From Methanobrevibacter millerae (lineage in GTDB: Archaea > Methanobacteriota > Methanobacteria > Methanobacteriales > Methanobacteriaceae), in the NCBI RefSeq assembly GCF_900103415.1, contig NZ_FMXB01000009.1:1-64000 (forward strand): DNA of 64,000 nt, given 5' to 3'. Below the pieces are notes generated by a model. The model made no database searches. It was not told the origin of the DNA and saw only the letters and a list, made by a program, of their open reading frames with translations. A program made the translations under genes and the position numbers. Shown here piece by piece: positions 56,701 to 64,000 of the stretch (position 1 is the stretch's first letter; each line of letters opens with the position of its first letter).

Positions 56701-57962
56701 TGGCTTTTAACCGGCGTGACCCATCCATGCTCCCTTAAATCATAAGAGGAAGGTATTGTTCCATTAAATGAAAAATCACCTTTAATCATAGTGTAATTTC
56801 CGTTTCCTAAAAACATGTTGTATCCCTGAGCATTATAATAATCGTTACCTTGTGATGCCCTGTTGTCTTTATAAGTATTGGATGATACGTCCTCTTTAAT
56901 GTTCAATATGGTAAATACGGCTCCGCCTTCATAGGCTGCCTGATTGGAAATGAATTTTGATAACTTGACTGAAATATCTGAAGAATTGTCCAGGAGAAGC
57001 GCTCCGCCGCTTGATGCCTTATTGTCAGAAAATGAAGATGATTTGATTTCCATTGTTCCATACATCTTATAAACGGCACCACCCTGATAATTTGCAACGT
57101 TATTGTTTGCTATAATGGAATCTAAAACTGAATTGGATTCCAGATCGCAGATTGCTCCGCCTAAAGTAGCGTTGCATGAAGTGAAATTGGATTTTTTAAC
57201 ATTTAAAACTGAATTGCGGACATAAAGAGCTCCGCCGGCATTGTTTATGGTGTAACATTTAGTAAAATCCGTGTCGTTTATGATTATATTTGAATTGGCT
57301 TCACCTGCTATCGCTCCACCGTACTTATTTGCATAATTGCTTTCGAAAATGGAATTGACTACCGTTAGGCTGCCTCCGGTGACATAAACGGCACCTCCGT
57401 AGGTTGCGGTATTATCCCTGAAAGTGGATGATTCTATAATTGTGTTTCCGCCGTTTGAATAGAGTGCGCCTCCATAAATGTTTGAGTAGCTTCCGGTGTA
57501 GCTTCCGTCATTATTTTCGAAAATCACATTAACGGCCGTGAAATTTTTATTGTTGTTGACCGTTAAATCATTCAACGTGATAGTGTAAATGTTTAAATTG
57601 CCCTGAGATATGAACTTTAAAGAATTTCCTTTAATTATTGTATTTAATGGGCTTTGACCAATAATCGTTAAGTTTTGAACGGACTTTGAGCTGTCCAGAG
57701 TATACTCCCCATCAGCGAAATGAACAATGCTGTTGTCCTGAATTTTTGATGATGACAGATACTTGTATGGGCTTGACTGGCTTCCGTCCCCATCGCTTTC
57801 AACGGATGAATTGAAATAAATCTCCTTTAATGAGAAAACTTCATTATCAGCACTAATGGCTATATTATCGTCATTTAAAGTACTGTTGTCACTAGCAAAG
57901 CCGATAGGGATAATCAGCATTAATAATATAGTGAAAAATAGGATTTTACTAAATTTTTTCAT
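53748..57962 (-). CDS. Adhesin-like surface protein with C1A peptidase domain
   Basis: A 1404-residue secreted paralogue of the 45562-53712 protein. Order: signal peptide (1-24), a longer beta-helix (about 45-375, F-x-D-N-x-A...GGA-V/L-Y), a papain-like domain with Q421, C427 (GNCWAFS), H567 (NHAVVIVGW) and N597 (KNSWGETWG), then a short series of Ig-like domains in place of the long array, and the same C-terminal repeat set as the sister protein. GGTGA lies six bases before the ATG. It shares about 700 bp of very similar 3' sequence with the downstream adhesin gene, 36 nt away. The peptidase could process adhesins or host proteins. Confidence 0.92.
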   Translation of the reverse strand: MKKFSKILFFTILLMLIIPIGFASDNSTLNDDNIAISADNEVFSLKEIYFNSSVESDGDGSQSSPYKYLSSSKIQDNSIVHFADGEYTLDSSKSVQNLTIIGQSPLNTIIKGNSLKFISQGNLNIYTITLNDLTVNNNKNFTAVNVIFENNDGSYTGSYSNIYGGALYSNGGNTIIESSTFRDNTATYGGAVYVTGGSLTVVNSIFESNYANKYGGAIAGEANSNIIINDTDFTKCYTINNAGGALYVRNSVLNVKKSNFTSCNATLGGAICDLESNSVLDSIIANNNVANYQGGAVYKMYGTMEIKSSSFSDNKASSGGALLLDNSSDISVKLSKFISNQAAYEGGAVFTILNIKEDVSSNTYKDNRASQGNDYYNAQGYNMFLGNGNYTMIKGDFSFNGTIPSSYDLREHGWVTPVKSQKSSGNCWAFSSLGALESCILKATGIAYDLCEENMKNLMSYYSDYGWSLTPNKGGYDDMGIAYLVNWLGVLEDDMDTYSDQTVISPVFNSTIHVQNLVFLTRSNYTDNDEIKEAILKYGAVSTGIYYSSSNLKSNSYYYSGTSGNNHAVVIVGWDDNYSKSNFKTTPPGDGAWICKNSWGETWGDKGYFYVSYYDTRCPRVGDYQKCTYTIILNDTMHYDKNYQYDIIGITDYLITGNDTIWYQNIFNASDNEFLTAFSTYFNATTNWTAQIYVNDALKLTQSGISTPGYYTFNLNEFIPLQIGDTFRIVMKISCDEYASVPISEKIRSNRVLYREGISFFSYDGLNWTDLYDFEATFPEYGHSYYSQVACLKAFTSKSFASEISLNTPDLVAVGALFNVTAIIKDEFGNYINSGNVKFTINSKTYNVPVVFGQAVLKTQIDSTGSYIVTADYSDNHYSSSNASARVNISDFSVNLTISISDITCGEELSIQNTLISDNKLVDGYINVNVGDNTFVVPSNTLTLVKNALIPGEYLATASYSDKAYANATFKVSKIPLEMNLNITKTDVDSVNITASFSKPINGTVRFDVNSKLYHINATGGIAVLTLTALDYGNYNVKASFSSIIYKNVIATGNFSVDYIKTHFRADDLVMYYRDGSRFYVTLLDKDNKPLSGKNITINLNGVDSKRTTDASGTASMAINLNSGVYNASISYLGDEIYIPSNLTRSITVKSTVLSSDVVKYYRNATQYYATILDFKGNPVANTEVTMNINGVFYKRITNSEGVVRLNLNLEPNTYILTVYNPVTGENAANNITVLSRLVENHDLVKYYKNASKYSVKLLDDVGSPLSGVNVTFNINGVFYNRLTDSNGVASLAINLNPGDYIITAEYGDSRVSNNIKVLSVIESEDITMHYRDGTSFKAKILDGLGNPNPGVDVVFNINGVFYTKTTDSTGVASLKINLQAGKYIITSTYNGLSASNTIVIKSI

Positions 57963-58080
57963 CTTTATTCACCATAAGAAAACTATTTTAATATTAGGTA
58001 TAATCCTCATTATTTATTAATTTATATTATAAAAAAAAGTTGCAAATATTCCATTAAATTGCCAAAAAAACAAAAAAGGT

Positions 58081-58090
58081 TATAAAAGAT
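58081..58090 (+). promoter_or_regulatory. TATA box of the secreted TIM-barrel gene
   Basis: The sequence ggttataaaagat lies about 50 nt before the predicted ATT start and 40 nt before the AGGAGG site. It predicts transcription start near 58108. Confidence 0.4.
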
Positions 58091-58133
58091 AACAAAAATA
58101 AGACTAATTAAGGAGAAAATAGGAGGACTATTT

Positions 58134-59135
58134 ATTTATAAAAAACTGTTAATTTTGATATTAACACTATTCTTTATTTTTTCAATTTCAATCGTATCAG
58201 CAGATAACTTCAATTCAACAGACATTGCAGATGACAGCAATGCTGACAGTATTCATGAATCTTTTCAAAAGCTACTAATAAACTCCAATAATCTTTCACA
58301 TGACAAGAAAAGCGTTTCAAAGGATTTCGACTTTTTCGGATTATTTGACTTCGGCCATGAAAAGAAATACGGATACTGGGTCTGGGCAAAGGACATGAAT
58401 AATGTTGATTTCGATAAGCTTTCCAAAAATGGTGTTAACGTTGTATTTTTGAATTCCTTTGCATTTACCGAATACGGGCAAAGGGAAGTTCTGGACTGGA
58501 TACATGAAGCAAGGGAACATGACATTGAAGTTCATGTCTGGATGCAGATATTCAATACGGGAAACTGGATTTCACCCCTTAAAAACGGAACCCCCGATAC
58601 AAGATACTTCAATTACAAGATTGAAGAGGCAAGATACTATGCGGGACTGGATGAAGTCAGCGGAATACAGATCGACTATATAAGATTTGAAGGTAACGCC
58701 TACAGATACAACAACAGTACCGAAGCAATTAACATGTTCGTTAAGAACTTCAGCGATGAAATGAGAAAAATCAATCCCGACCTGACGCTTTCCGCAACGG
58801 TAATGCCCGAAACCGACAATGACGAATACTTCTACGGCCAGGACATAAAAACGATATGCAAATACGTGGATGTAATTGTCCCAATGATGTATAAGGGAAA
58901 CTACAATGAAAACAGCAGCTGGATTGAAAACACCACAAGATGGTTTGTAGACAATTCCGGTGATGCTGAAGTATGGTGCGGTCTTCAAACCTACGATTCC
59001 GACTATAACGTTACAGCATTATCCGCAGACGAACTGATAAAGGATAAAGACTTATGCTTTAAGGGCGGAGCCGACGGAGTGTTCTACTTCAAATGGGGAA
59101 TGAACAACGACCTGGAAAGCAGGAAAATTAATTAA
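58134..59135 (+). CDS. Secreted putative glycoside hydrolase-like TIM-barrel protein (DUF4015-like)
   Basis: A secreted protein of about 333 residues. The mature part reads GYWVWAKDMNN, GVNVVFLNSF, EVHVWMQIFN, VSGIQIDYIRFEG, LTLSATVMPE, YVDVIVPMMYKG, VWCGLQTYD and GGADGVFYFKWG, one per predicted barrel strand; DYIRF is typical of the DUF4015 putative glycosyl hydrolases. AGGAGG (58121-58126) lies seven bases before an ATT at 58134, from which translation gives a signal peptide beginning IYKKLLILIL. The first conventional candidate (TTG, 58155) lacks both spacing and the basic residues. So it appears to use ATT or has lost its ATG. DUF2142 gene follows. Confidence 0.72.
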   Translation: MYKKLLILILTLFFIFSISIVSADNFNSTDIADDSNADSIHESFQKLLINSNNLSHDKKSVSKDFDFFGLFDFGHEKKYGYWVWAKDMNNVDFDKLSKNGVNVVFLNSFAFTEYGQREVLDWIHEAREHDIEVHVWMQIFNTGNWISPLKNGTPDTRYFNYKIEEARYYAGLDEVSGIQIDYIRFEGNAYRYNNSTEAINMFVKNFSDEMRKINPDLTLSATVMPETDNDEYFYGQDIKTICKYVDVIVPMMYKGNYNENSSWIENTTRWFVDNSGDAEVWCGLQTYDSDYNVTALSADELIKDKDLCFKGGADGVFYFKWGMNNDLESRKIN

Positions 59136-59146
59136 AAGAGGATAAT

Positions 59147-60649
59147 ATGGAAATCAATATGAAAAACAAATGGCATATAATACTTTATTTGGCTATCCTA
59201 TGCTTTTTCGCATTGAGCTTTTTCAAATATGAAAACTACATTGCTCCGGGATTTGAAATAGCAATGTTCATATGGGTTTTCATTATAGGATCTGTTTCTC
59301 TTTACTATTACACGAAAAACGAAGACAATCACCATAAGGTTGCATTAATAATAATACTGCTTTTTGGAATAACGTGCGTCTTTTTAACGCCAATCGATGA
59401 CGTATCTGACGAACAGGAGCATTTTGTCAGATCAGAAATCGTATCGACCGGACAGGTGCTTACCGATTACGTTCCTATTCCGAATACAACAGTGAACGGA
59501 TACAAGACAATAGAATCAGTTACATTGCTTGGCGAAAACGCCGGAAAGAACGTCTTCGCAACGGACGTGGACGATTCGAAGATAAGCTTTACGCCGTCTT
59601 ATTTTAACTCAGCATTTTCACAGAACCCATTTTATTCCTATCTTCCTCAGGCGATTGGAATATTAATGGCTAAGCTTCTGGACTTGAATGCAATATGGCT
59701 TTTATGGCTTGGAAGAATCTTTAATCTGGCATTGTATGCAGGAATCGTAACCTTTGCCATTCGCAAAACCCCGATTATGAAGTTTCCTATGCTGATAGTG
59801 TCAATTTTACCTTTGGCCATATACCAGGCGGCATCACTGAGCGTTGACGGAATGTTTTCAGCCCTGGCAATACTGGCTTTTGCATACTTTTTATACTTCT
59901 ACAAGACTCCTAAAATCAAATGGAGTGATTTAGGTATCTTTTATATAGCTATAATACTGTGCGGACTTCTAAAAACGCCGTTCCTGGCACTGTCATTGCT
60001 GCTCTTTCTGGTTCCGGGCGACCACTTTGAAAGCAAAAACCAGAACATAATATCAAAGGCTGCCATTCTGCTTGCGTTAATAATAGGTCTTGTATGGGGA
60101 GGCTATTCAACAAGCGTTTTAGGCAATTCCTGGAGAGGAGAGTTCTTTGCAAGCCATCATGTTAATGCAACAGAACAGATGACATATCTCTTAAGCCATC
60201 CGAGCTTTGCGGTCGAAAGGTTTTTCAACGTCTTCAGCCAGTTTCCAACGATTGCAGAAAGGTTCTTTTACTTCTCAAATGATGTTCGCAATTATTCATC
60301 CCTGCTCATGGCAATCCTGTACCTGCTCTTCTTTGTAATATTCAGTCTGGTTTATCCTCTTGATGAAAAGTTTGAAATTAAAACTAGAGCTAAAGGACTG
60401 TTGATAGGATTTCTAATTTATGTTGGTGTTATAGGCGTTCAATATCTCACTTGGGCTAGCGTCGGTGCTGAAAGCGTTATTAATGGTGTGTTCGGCCGTT
60501 ACTTCATGCCGCTTCTCATATTCGTGCCGCTTGTCATTAACACTGACTTTTTTGAATACGACAGGGAAACATTGTCACTGCTCTTCTTAACGATAGCTGT
60601 AAGTTTCATTTCAGGAATGATACTGCTTACGGTTTCAGTTAAATACTAA
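59147..60649 (+). CDS. DUF2142 family polytopic membrane protein
   Basis: A 500-residue integral membrane protein with about eleven hydrophobic segments. The external loop motif DVSDEQEHFVRSEI after the third helix, the FSQNPFYSYLPQAIGI segment and QAASLSVDGMFSALAI are DUF2142 features; this family has the topology of GT-C glycosyltransferases, which use polyprenyl-phosphate sugars, and an acidic loop at the same place. Starts at ATG 59147 or 59159. It lies 11 nt after the TIM-barrel gene in one unit, and overlaps the convergent paralogue by 4 nt. Confidence 0.82.
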   Translation: MEINMKNKWHIILYLAILCFFALSFFKYENYIAPGFEIAMFIWVFIIGSVSLYYYTKNEDNHHKVALIIILLFGITCVFLTPIDDVSDEQEHFVRSEIVSTGQVLTDYVPIPNTTVNGYKTIESVTLLGENAGKNVFATDVDDSKISFTPSYFNSAFSQNPFYSYLPQAIGILMAKLLDLNAIWLLWLGRIFNLALYAGIVTFAIRKTPIMKFPMLIVSILPLAIYQAASLSVDGMFSALAILAFAYFLYFYKTPKIKWSDLGIFYIAIILCGLLKTPFLALSLLLFLVPGDHFESKNQNIISKAAILLALIIGLVWGGYSTSVLGNSWRGEFFASHHVNATEQMTYLLSHPSFAVERFFNVFSQFPTIAERFFYFSNDVRNYSSLLMAILYLLFFVIFSLVYPLDEKFEIKTRAKGLLIGFLIYVGVIGVQYLTWASVGAESVINGVFGRYFMPLLIFVPLVINTDFFEYDRETLSLLFLTIAVSFISGMILLTVSVKY

Positions 60650-62175
60650 TAGAACCTGCAGACGGTCAGAATTGCAAATGATGATAATAAGACAACACTC
60701 GTTAAAACTATCATCTTATCTATTTTTTCATCTTCAGCAGAGTTATTGTTCAATCCGAAAATTAACGGAAGCAGAGCCAAAAGAGGAATGAAGTATCTTG
60801 GCTGAATGTCAACGCTATACACTATACCCACAGGACTCCAGTTTAAAAGCTGTATCGTGAAAGTGCCGAAAAATATGATTAATGCTGTTATCAGCGCACC
60901 TACTCTTGTTATGGTTGACAGCTCGACCTTATTGGGATACAGAAATATTACCGCTCCCATAAATAAAAGACCCAATATGGTCATCAATTTTGATTCATAG
61001 GCCCAATCTGCCATTCCAAAATAAAACAGCCCAGAGAATATATGCTCGAGATAATTGAAGGCATTTCCATATGCAACAGCAGCCTTAAGTAAATGACTGG
61101 ATAAATAGCCAATCTGGCCGGACATGCTGACATTGTTCTCGGTAAAATAAGCTGCCCTAAAGGAGAACATGTAGTTAGGTGTTGCATAAAATTTAGCCCA
61201 CAGTATTCCCAATGCCGCAACAGCTAAAAATGCAATGATATTATAATAGAATGGAGTCTTGAACTTGTCCTTAGGAATCACGAAGAGTAAAAATATCAGT
61301 GCGAGATACGGAAGCTTGCATAATCCGCACAAAAGAACTAAAATCGAGAATATGCCCAAATCCTTCAAATCAATGGAAGAATCCTCAGATTTAAGCATAT
61401 ATAAAAAGTATCCGATAATGAGAAAAGCCAATCCGTTTATCGTGACGTCAATGCTTAATGATGCGGCCTGGAAAAGGGCTAATGGTATGCATGCCATTGC
61501 CATTAATGGAATCTTAAAGACTGAGGCTTTTTTTACCGCCCTTGAAATAAGGAATGCATATAAAACTAAATTTCCAATGCGGCCGAGCCATAAAATCCAA
61601 ATCATGTTTAAGTCAAGGAGTTTGGCAAAAAATATGCCGATTCCCTGAGCGAGATAGCCGAAAAATGGATTCTGCATAAAGGCCGAAGAATAGATAACCG
61701 GAGTATAATCGATTTTAAGATTGTCAATGTCGCTTGTAAAAACCGTGTTTCCTATTTGACTGGTAAAATCAACGGCACTTTTGATTGTATTGAATCCTGT
61801 AAAGCTATTGTTTGTGAATTGAGGTTCTGGTATCAATACGCCGCTTGAAGTTAACTCTGATCTGACCAGATGCTCATTTTCATCCGGAACAACACACATT
61901 GGAGTTAAAAATGCACATATCAATCCGAATAATATTATTACAATAAATGCAACCTTATAAAGCTCGCTGTCATGCAAATCATAATAAATGATTGAAAATA
62001 CACCAAAAATAATTGTTAAAACAAAAACACCCAATTCCATGACTGGATGAGCGTAATTGTCGACTGACGCTATGGACAGGGTCAAAACTAAAACAAGTAA
62101 AAAGTAAATCAATAGATATTTCCTGTTTTCAATCGCTGATTTGTAATACTTTTCAAAATTAACTTCAAATTCCAT
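60646..62175 (-). CDS. DUF2142 family polytopic membrane protein
   Basis: A 509-residue paralogue of the convergent neighbour. The corresponding motifs are VVPDENEHLVRSEL, FMQNPFFGYLAQGIGI and QAASLSIDVTINGLAFL. About eleven membrane segments are predicted, with a large outward loop before the later helices. It probably glycosylates lipid- or protein-linked glycans on the outer face, by analogy with GT-C enzymes. The two paralogues face each other with overlapping stop codons. A polyprenyl-phosphate glycosyltransferase gene is divergently placed upstream, which could supply its donor. Confidence 0.82.
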   Translation of the reverse strand: MEFEVNFEKYYKSAIENRKYLLIYFLLVLVLTLSIASVDNYAHPVMELGVFVLTIIFGVFSIIYYDLHDSELYKVAFIVIILFGLICAFLTPMCVVPDENEHLVRSELTSSGVLIPEPQFTNNSFTGFNTIKSAVDFTSQIGNTVFTSDIDNLKIDYTPVIYSSAFMQNPFFGYLAQGIGIFFAKLLDLNMIWILWLGRIGNLVLYAFLISRAVKKASVFKIPLMAMACIPLALFQAASLSIDVTINGLAFLIIGYFLYMLKSEDSSIDLKDLGIFSILVLLCGLCKLPYLALIFLLFVIPKDKFKTPFYYNIIAFLAVAALGILWAKFYATPNYMFSFRAAYFTENNVSMSGQIGYLSSHLLKAAVAYGNAFNYLEHIFSGLFYFGMADWAYESKLMTILGLLFMGAVIFLYPNKVELSTITRVGALITALIIFFGTFTIQLLNWSPVGIVYSVDIQPRYFIPLLALLPLIFGLNNNSAEDEKIDKMIVLTSVVLLSSFAILTVCRFY

Positions 62176-62294
62176 TATAATAATATTGAGCGGATATGAT
62201 ATTTAAATAATATTAAAAATATAATAATTGATATTAATGTTTAAGGTGAATGAATTTAAAAGCAATTCGAATGAGGATAATTTAGGTACTTAAT

Positions 62295-63200
62295 ATGAAT
62301 TTAGAAATCGTAGTTCCATGCTATAATGAAGAAAGAAACATTCTCAGGTTTTATATCGAAATAGACAATGTCTTAAATGATGACATCGACTGGCAAATCA
62401 TCTTTGTTAACGACGGTTCAGATGATGATACATTAGCTGAAATCAAAAAGCTTGAAAACGCGAAATACATCTCATTTTCAAGGAACTTCGGAAAGGAAGC
62501 TGCAATCTATGCGGGACTGAAGAAAACGACTGCAGAATATGTAATATTAATGGATGCTGACCTGCAGGATCCTCCGTCATTAATACCTGAAATGCTTACA
62601 TACATCGACGACTATGACATTGTCGCCACAAGGCGCGTCACAAGAACCGGCGAGCCGAAAATAAGATCATTTTTCGCAAGAAGATTCTACAGCATAATGA
62701 ACAGGATGAGTGATATCGAGCTTGTTGACGGCGCCCGTGACTTCAGACTGATGAAAAGAAACGTTGTGGATTCCGTTCTTGAATTGAATGAAATTAACCG
62801 TTTTTCAAAAGGAATATTTCAGTGGGTCGGATTTGACACCAAATGGATTGAATACGAAAACATAGAAAGGGCTGAAGGCGAAACGAGCTGGTCATTCTGG
62901 CAGCTGTTTAAATATTCGATTGAGGGAATCGTGTCATTTACCGTTGCTCCGCTTTACATTTCAACGATTATCGGAATCATATTTTCAATAATATCATTCT
63001 TTTCAATTCTTTTCATCGTTATAAGAACGCTGATTTTCGGAGACCCAGTAAGCGGTTGGCCATCTACAATAAGCATTATCTTACTTATTGGAGGTATACA
63101 GCTCTTTTCAATAGGAGTTTTAGGTCAGTACCTTGCAAAAACATATATTGAAACTAAAAACAGACCTAAATATATCATAAAAGAAGATAATTTTAATTAG
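62295..63200 (+). CDS. Polyprenyl-phosphate glycosyltransferase (GtrB/DPM1 type)
   Basis: A 301-residue membrane GT2 enzyme that moves a sugar from a nucleotide donor onto polyprenyl phosphate. It has VVPCYNEERNI, IFVNDGSDDDTL, the metal motif MDADLQDPP, the acceptor segment GARDFRLMKR, and two C-terminal membrane helices with GGIQLFSIGVLGQYLAKTYIETKNRP, typical of the GtrB group. Length is standard. Its product is the expected donor of DUF2142 or GT-C enzymes nearby. It ends 2 nt before the stop of the convergent gene at the window edge. Confidence 0.9.
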   Translation: MNLEIVVPCYNEERNILRFYIEIDNVLNDDIDWQIIFVNDGSDDDTLAEIKKLENAKYISFSRNFGKEAAIYAGLKKTTAEYVILMDADLQDPPSLIPEMLTYIDDYDIVATRRVTRTGEPKIRSFFARRFYSIMNRMSDIELVDGARDFRLMKRNVVDSVLELNEINRFSKGIFQWVGFDTKWIEYENIERAEGETSWSFWQLFKYSIEGIVSFTVAPLYISTIIGIIFSIISFFSILFIVIRTLIFGDPVSGWPSTISIILLIGGIQLFSIGVLGQYLAKTYIETKNRPKYIIKEDNFN

Positions 63201-63202
63201 AT

Positions 63203-64000
63203 TTATTTTTTATTTACTTTTAAGCCTGTCAGGAATTGTTCAAATGACTCGTCATGCTGCTTTTTAATTACGTGAAGGATTACGCCTGTGAAAAATATTA
63301 TCGTGGCAACTACAACAACAATTGAAACGATAATTAATGTAGGGATTTTTTCCACGTATCCGGTCTGTAAAAAAGAGAGTAAAACCGGAATGAAATAAAT
63401 CAAAGCTATAAACAATAAAATTAAAGTAACAATTGAAAAGAACACGAATGGCCTTGTATCCCTAAAGAATGAAAACATTAACCTGACTACCTTTAATCCA
63501 TCGCTGTAAGTATTTAATTTTGATTCACTGCCTTCAATACGGTCCTTATATTCAACTTGAATTTCCTCTATTGAGAAATTATGGTTTAGGGCAAATATCG
63601 TCATTTCGGTTTCGATTTCAAATTCCTTTGAAGAAACCGGAAACGATTTGACAAATTCCCAACTGAAGCCTCTCAAACCGGTCATAATATCTGATATGTC
63701 GCTTCCATAAACAGTATTGATGAATTTTCGGACAAACTTGTTTCCAGATCCGTGGAATCTGCGCTTGTTCTCCTCAAAATAAGTGCTTGAAAGCCTGTCT
63801 CCAATTACCATGTCCGCCTTTCCGGAAAAAATAAGCTCTTCGATTTGAGGGCCCACATCAGCCGGATAGGTATCGTCGGCATCGACCATTATGTAGCAGT
63901 CGGCATCGATGTCGCGAAACATTGACCTTACAACATTACCTTTTCCTTGCTTGAATTCCCTTTTAACAATAGCTCCGGTGTTTTTGGCGATTTCATAACT
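63203..64000 (-). CDS. Membrane GT2 glycosyltransferase, truncated by window end
   Basis: The 5' part lies beyond the window. The frame stays open to 64000 with plausible coding sequence (SYEIAKNTGAIVKREFKQGK), so the internal methionine at 63922 is not the start. Visible motifs are the metal site VDADDTYPA, GDRLSS, and ISDIMTGLRGFSWEFV, all characteristic of dolichol-phosphate-mannose-like and archaeal glycan transferases. Two C-terminal membrane helices follow. The product probably loads a sugar onto a lipid carrier. Confidence 0.85.
   Translation of the reverse strand, partial: SYEIAKNTGAIVKREFKQGKGNVVRSMFRDIDADCYIMVDADDTYPADVGPQIEELIFSGKADMVIGDRLSSTYFEENKRRFHGSGNKFVRKFINTVYGSDISDIMTGLRGFSWEFVKSFPVSSKEFEIETEMTIFALNHNFSIEEIQVEYKDRIEGSESKLNTYSDGLKVVRLMFSFFRDTRPFVFFSIVTLILLFIALIYFIPVLLSFLQTGYVEKIPTLIIVSIVVVVATIIFFTGVILHVIKKQHDESFEQFLTGLKVNKK

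Noticed and set aside
63203-63922. Complete gene starting at the methionine at 63922
   Set aside because: The frame continues with coding-like sequence to the window edge and the N-terminal nucleotide-binding motif is missing, so the gene is truncated by the window.
1-64000. tRNA, rRNA, insertion sequences or integrase attachment sites
   Set aside because: None could be recognised by eye; no CCA-ended cloverleaf or transposase motif was seen. A tRNAscan-SE and ISfinder run would settle this.

Overview
The window reads as a chromosome segment of a gut-type methanogenic archaeon of the Methanobacteriales, most likely Methanobrevibacter. The signs are an AT-rich sequence, archaeal RadA and a multi-OB replication protein A, a methanogenesis marker 11 family gene beside ribH, TATA-box promoters at leaderless spacing, GGTGA/AGGAGG ribosome binding sites, and two giant adhesin-like proteins carrying a papain-type peptidase domain, as described for Methanobrevibacter ruminantium. 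The genus call is inference. I saw no rRNA, tRNA, CRISPR array or transposase.

Region 1 (1-3942): an AT-rich gene-free stretch, then the RPA-radA recombination operon on the minus strand. Region 2 (4090-34068): a very large cell-surface polysaccharide locus, mostly on the minus strand. It holds a membrane sugar-phosphate transferase that can start a glycan on a polyprenyl lipid, about fourteen glycosyltransferases of GT-A and GT-B type, a teichoic-acid-type glycerophosphotransferase, all four dTDP-L-rhamnose genes (rfbA, C, B, D), a UDP-ManNAc dehydrogenase, and a Wzm/Wzt-like ABC exporter whose ATPase has an unusual N-terminal beta-rich domain. Within it sit two passengers: a self-contained unit of two tiny paralogous membrane proteins behind a structured 5' leader (15794-16463), and a complete barnase-barstar pair in the rfbD transcription unit (31252-31917).

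Region 3 (34065-43759): two tandem DUF2264 genes, a small frameshifted gene, a leuC-leuD-leuB operon followed tightly by a two-domain glycosyltransferase, and a 32-codon membrane ORF followed by ribH and a marker-11 gene. Region 4 (43788-64000): a glycosyltransferase with a predicted outward-facing C-terminal domain, two adhesin-like proteins (2716 and 1404 residues) built from a beta-helix, a C1A peptidase and long Ig-like repeat arrays, a secreted TIM-barrel protein apparently starting at ATT, two convergent DUF2142 membrane proteins, a polyprenyl-phosphate glycosyltransferase, and a further glycosyltransferase cut by the window edge.

Together the genes suggest a strain-variable surface factory: sugar activation (Rml, WecC), lipid-linked initiation (WbaP-like), elongation by duplicated and shuffled transferases, possible polyol-phosphate decoration, ABC export, and surface adhesins. 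The most unusual items are the archaeal barnase-barstar pair with every barnase catalytic residue conserved, and the half-size transporter-like genes preceded by a compact RNA structure whose predicted transcription start coincides with its first stem.
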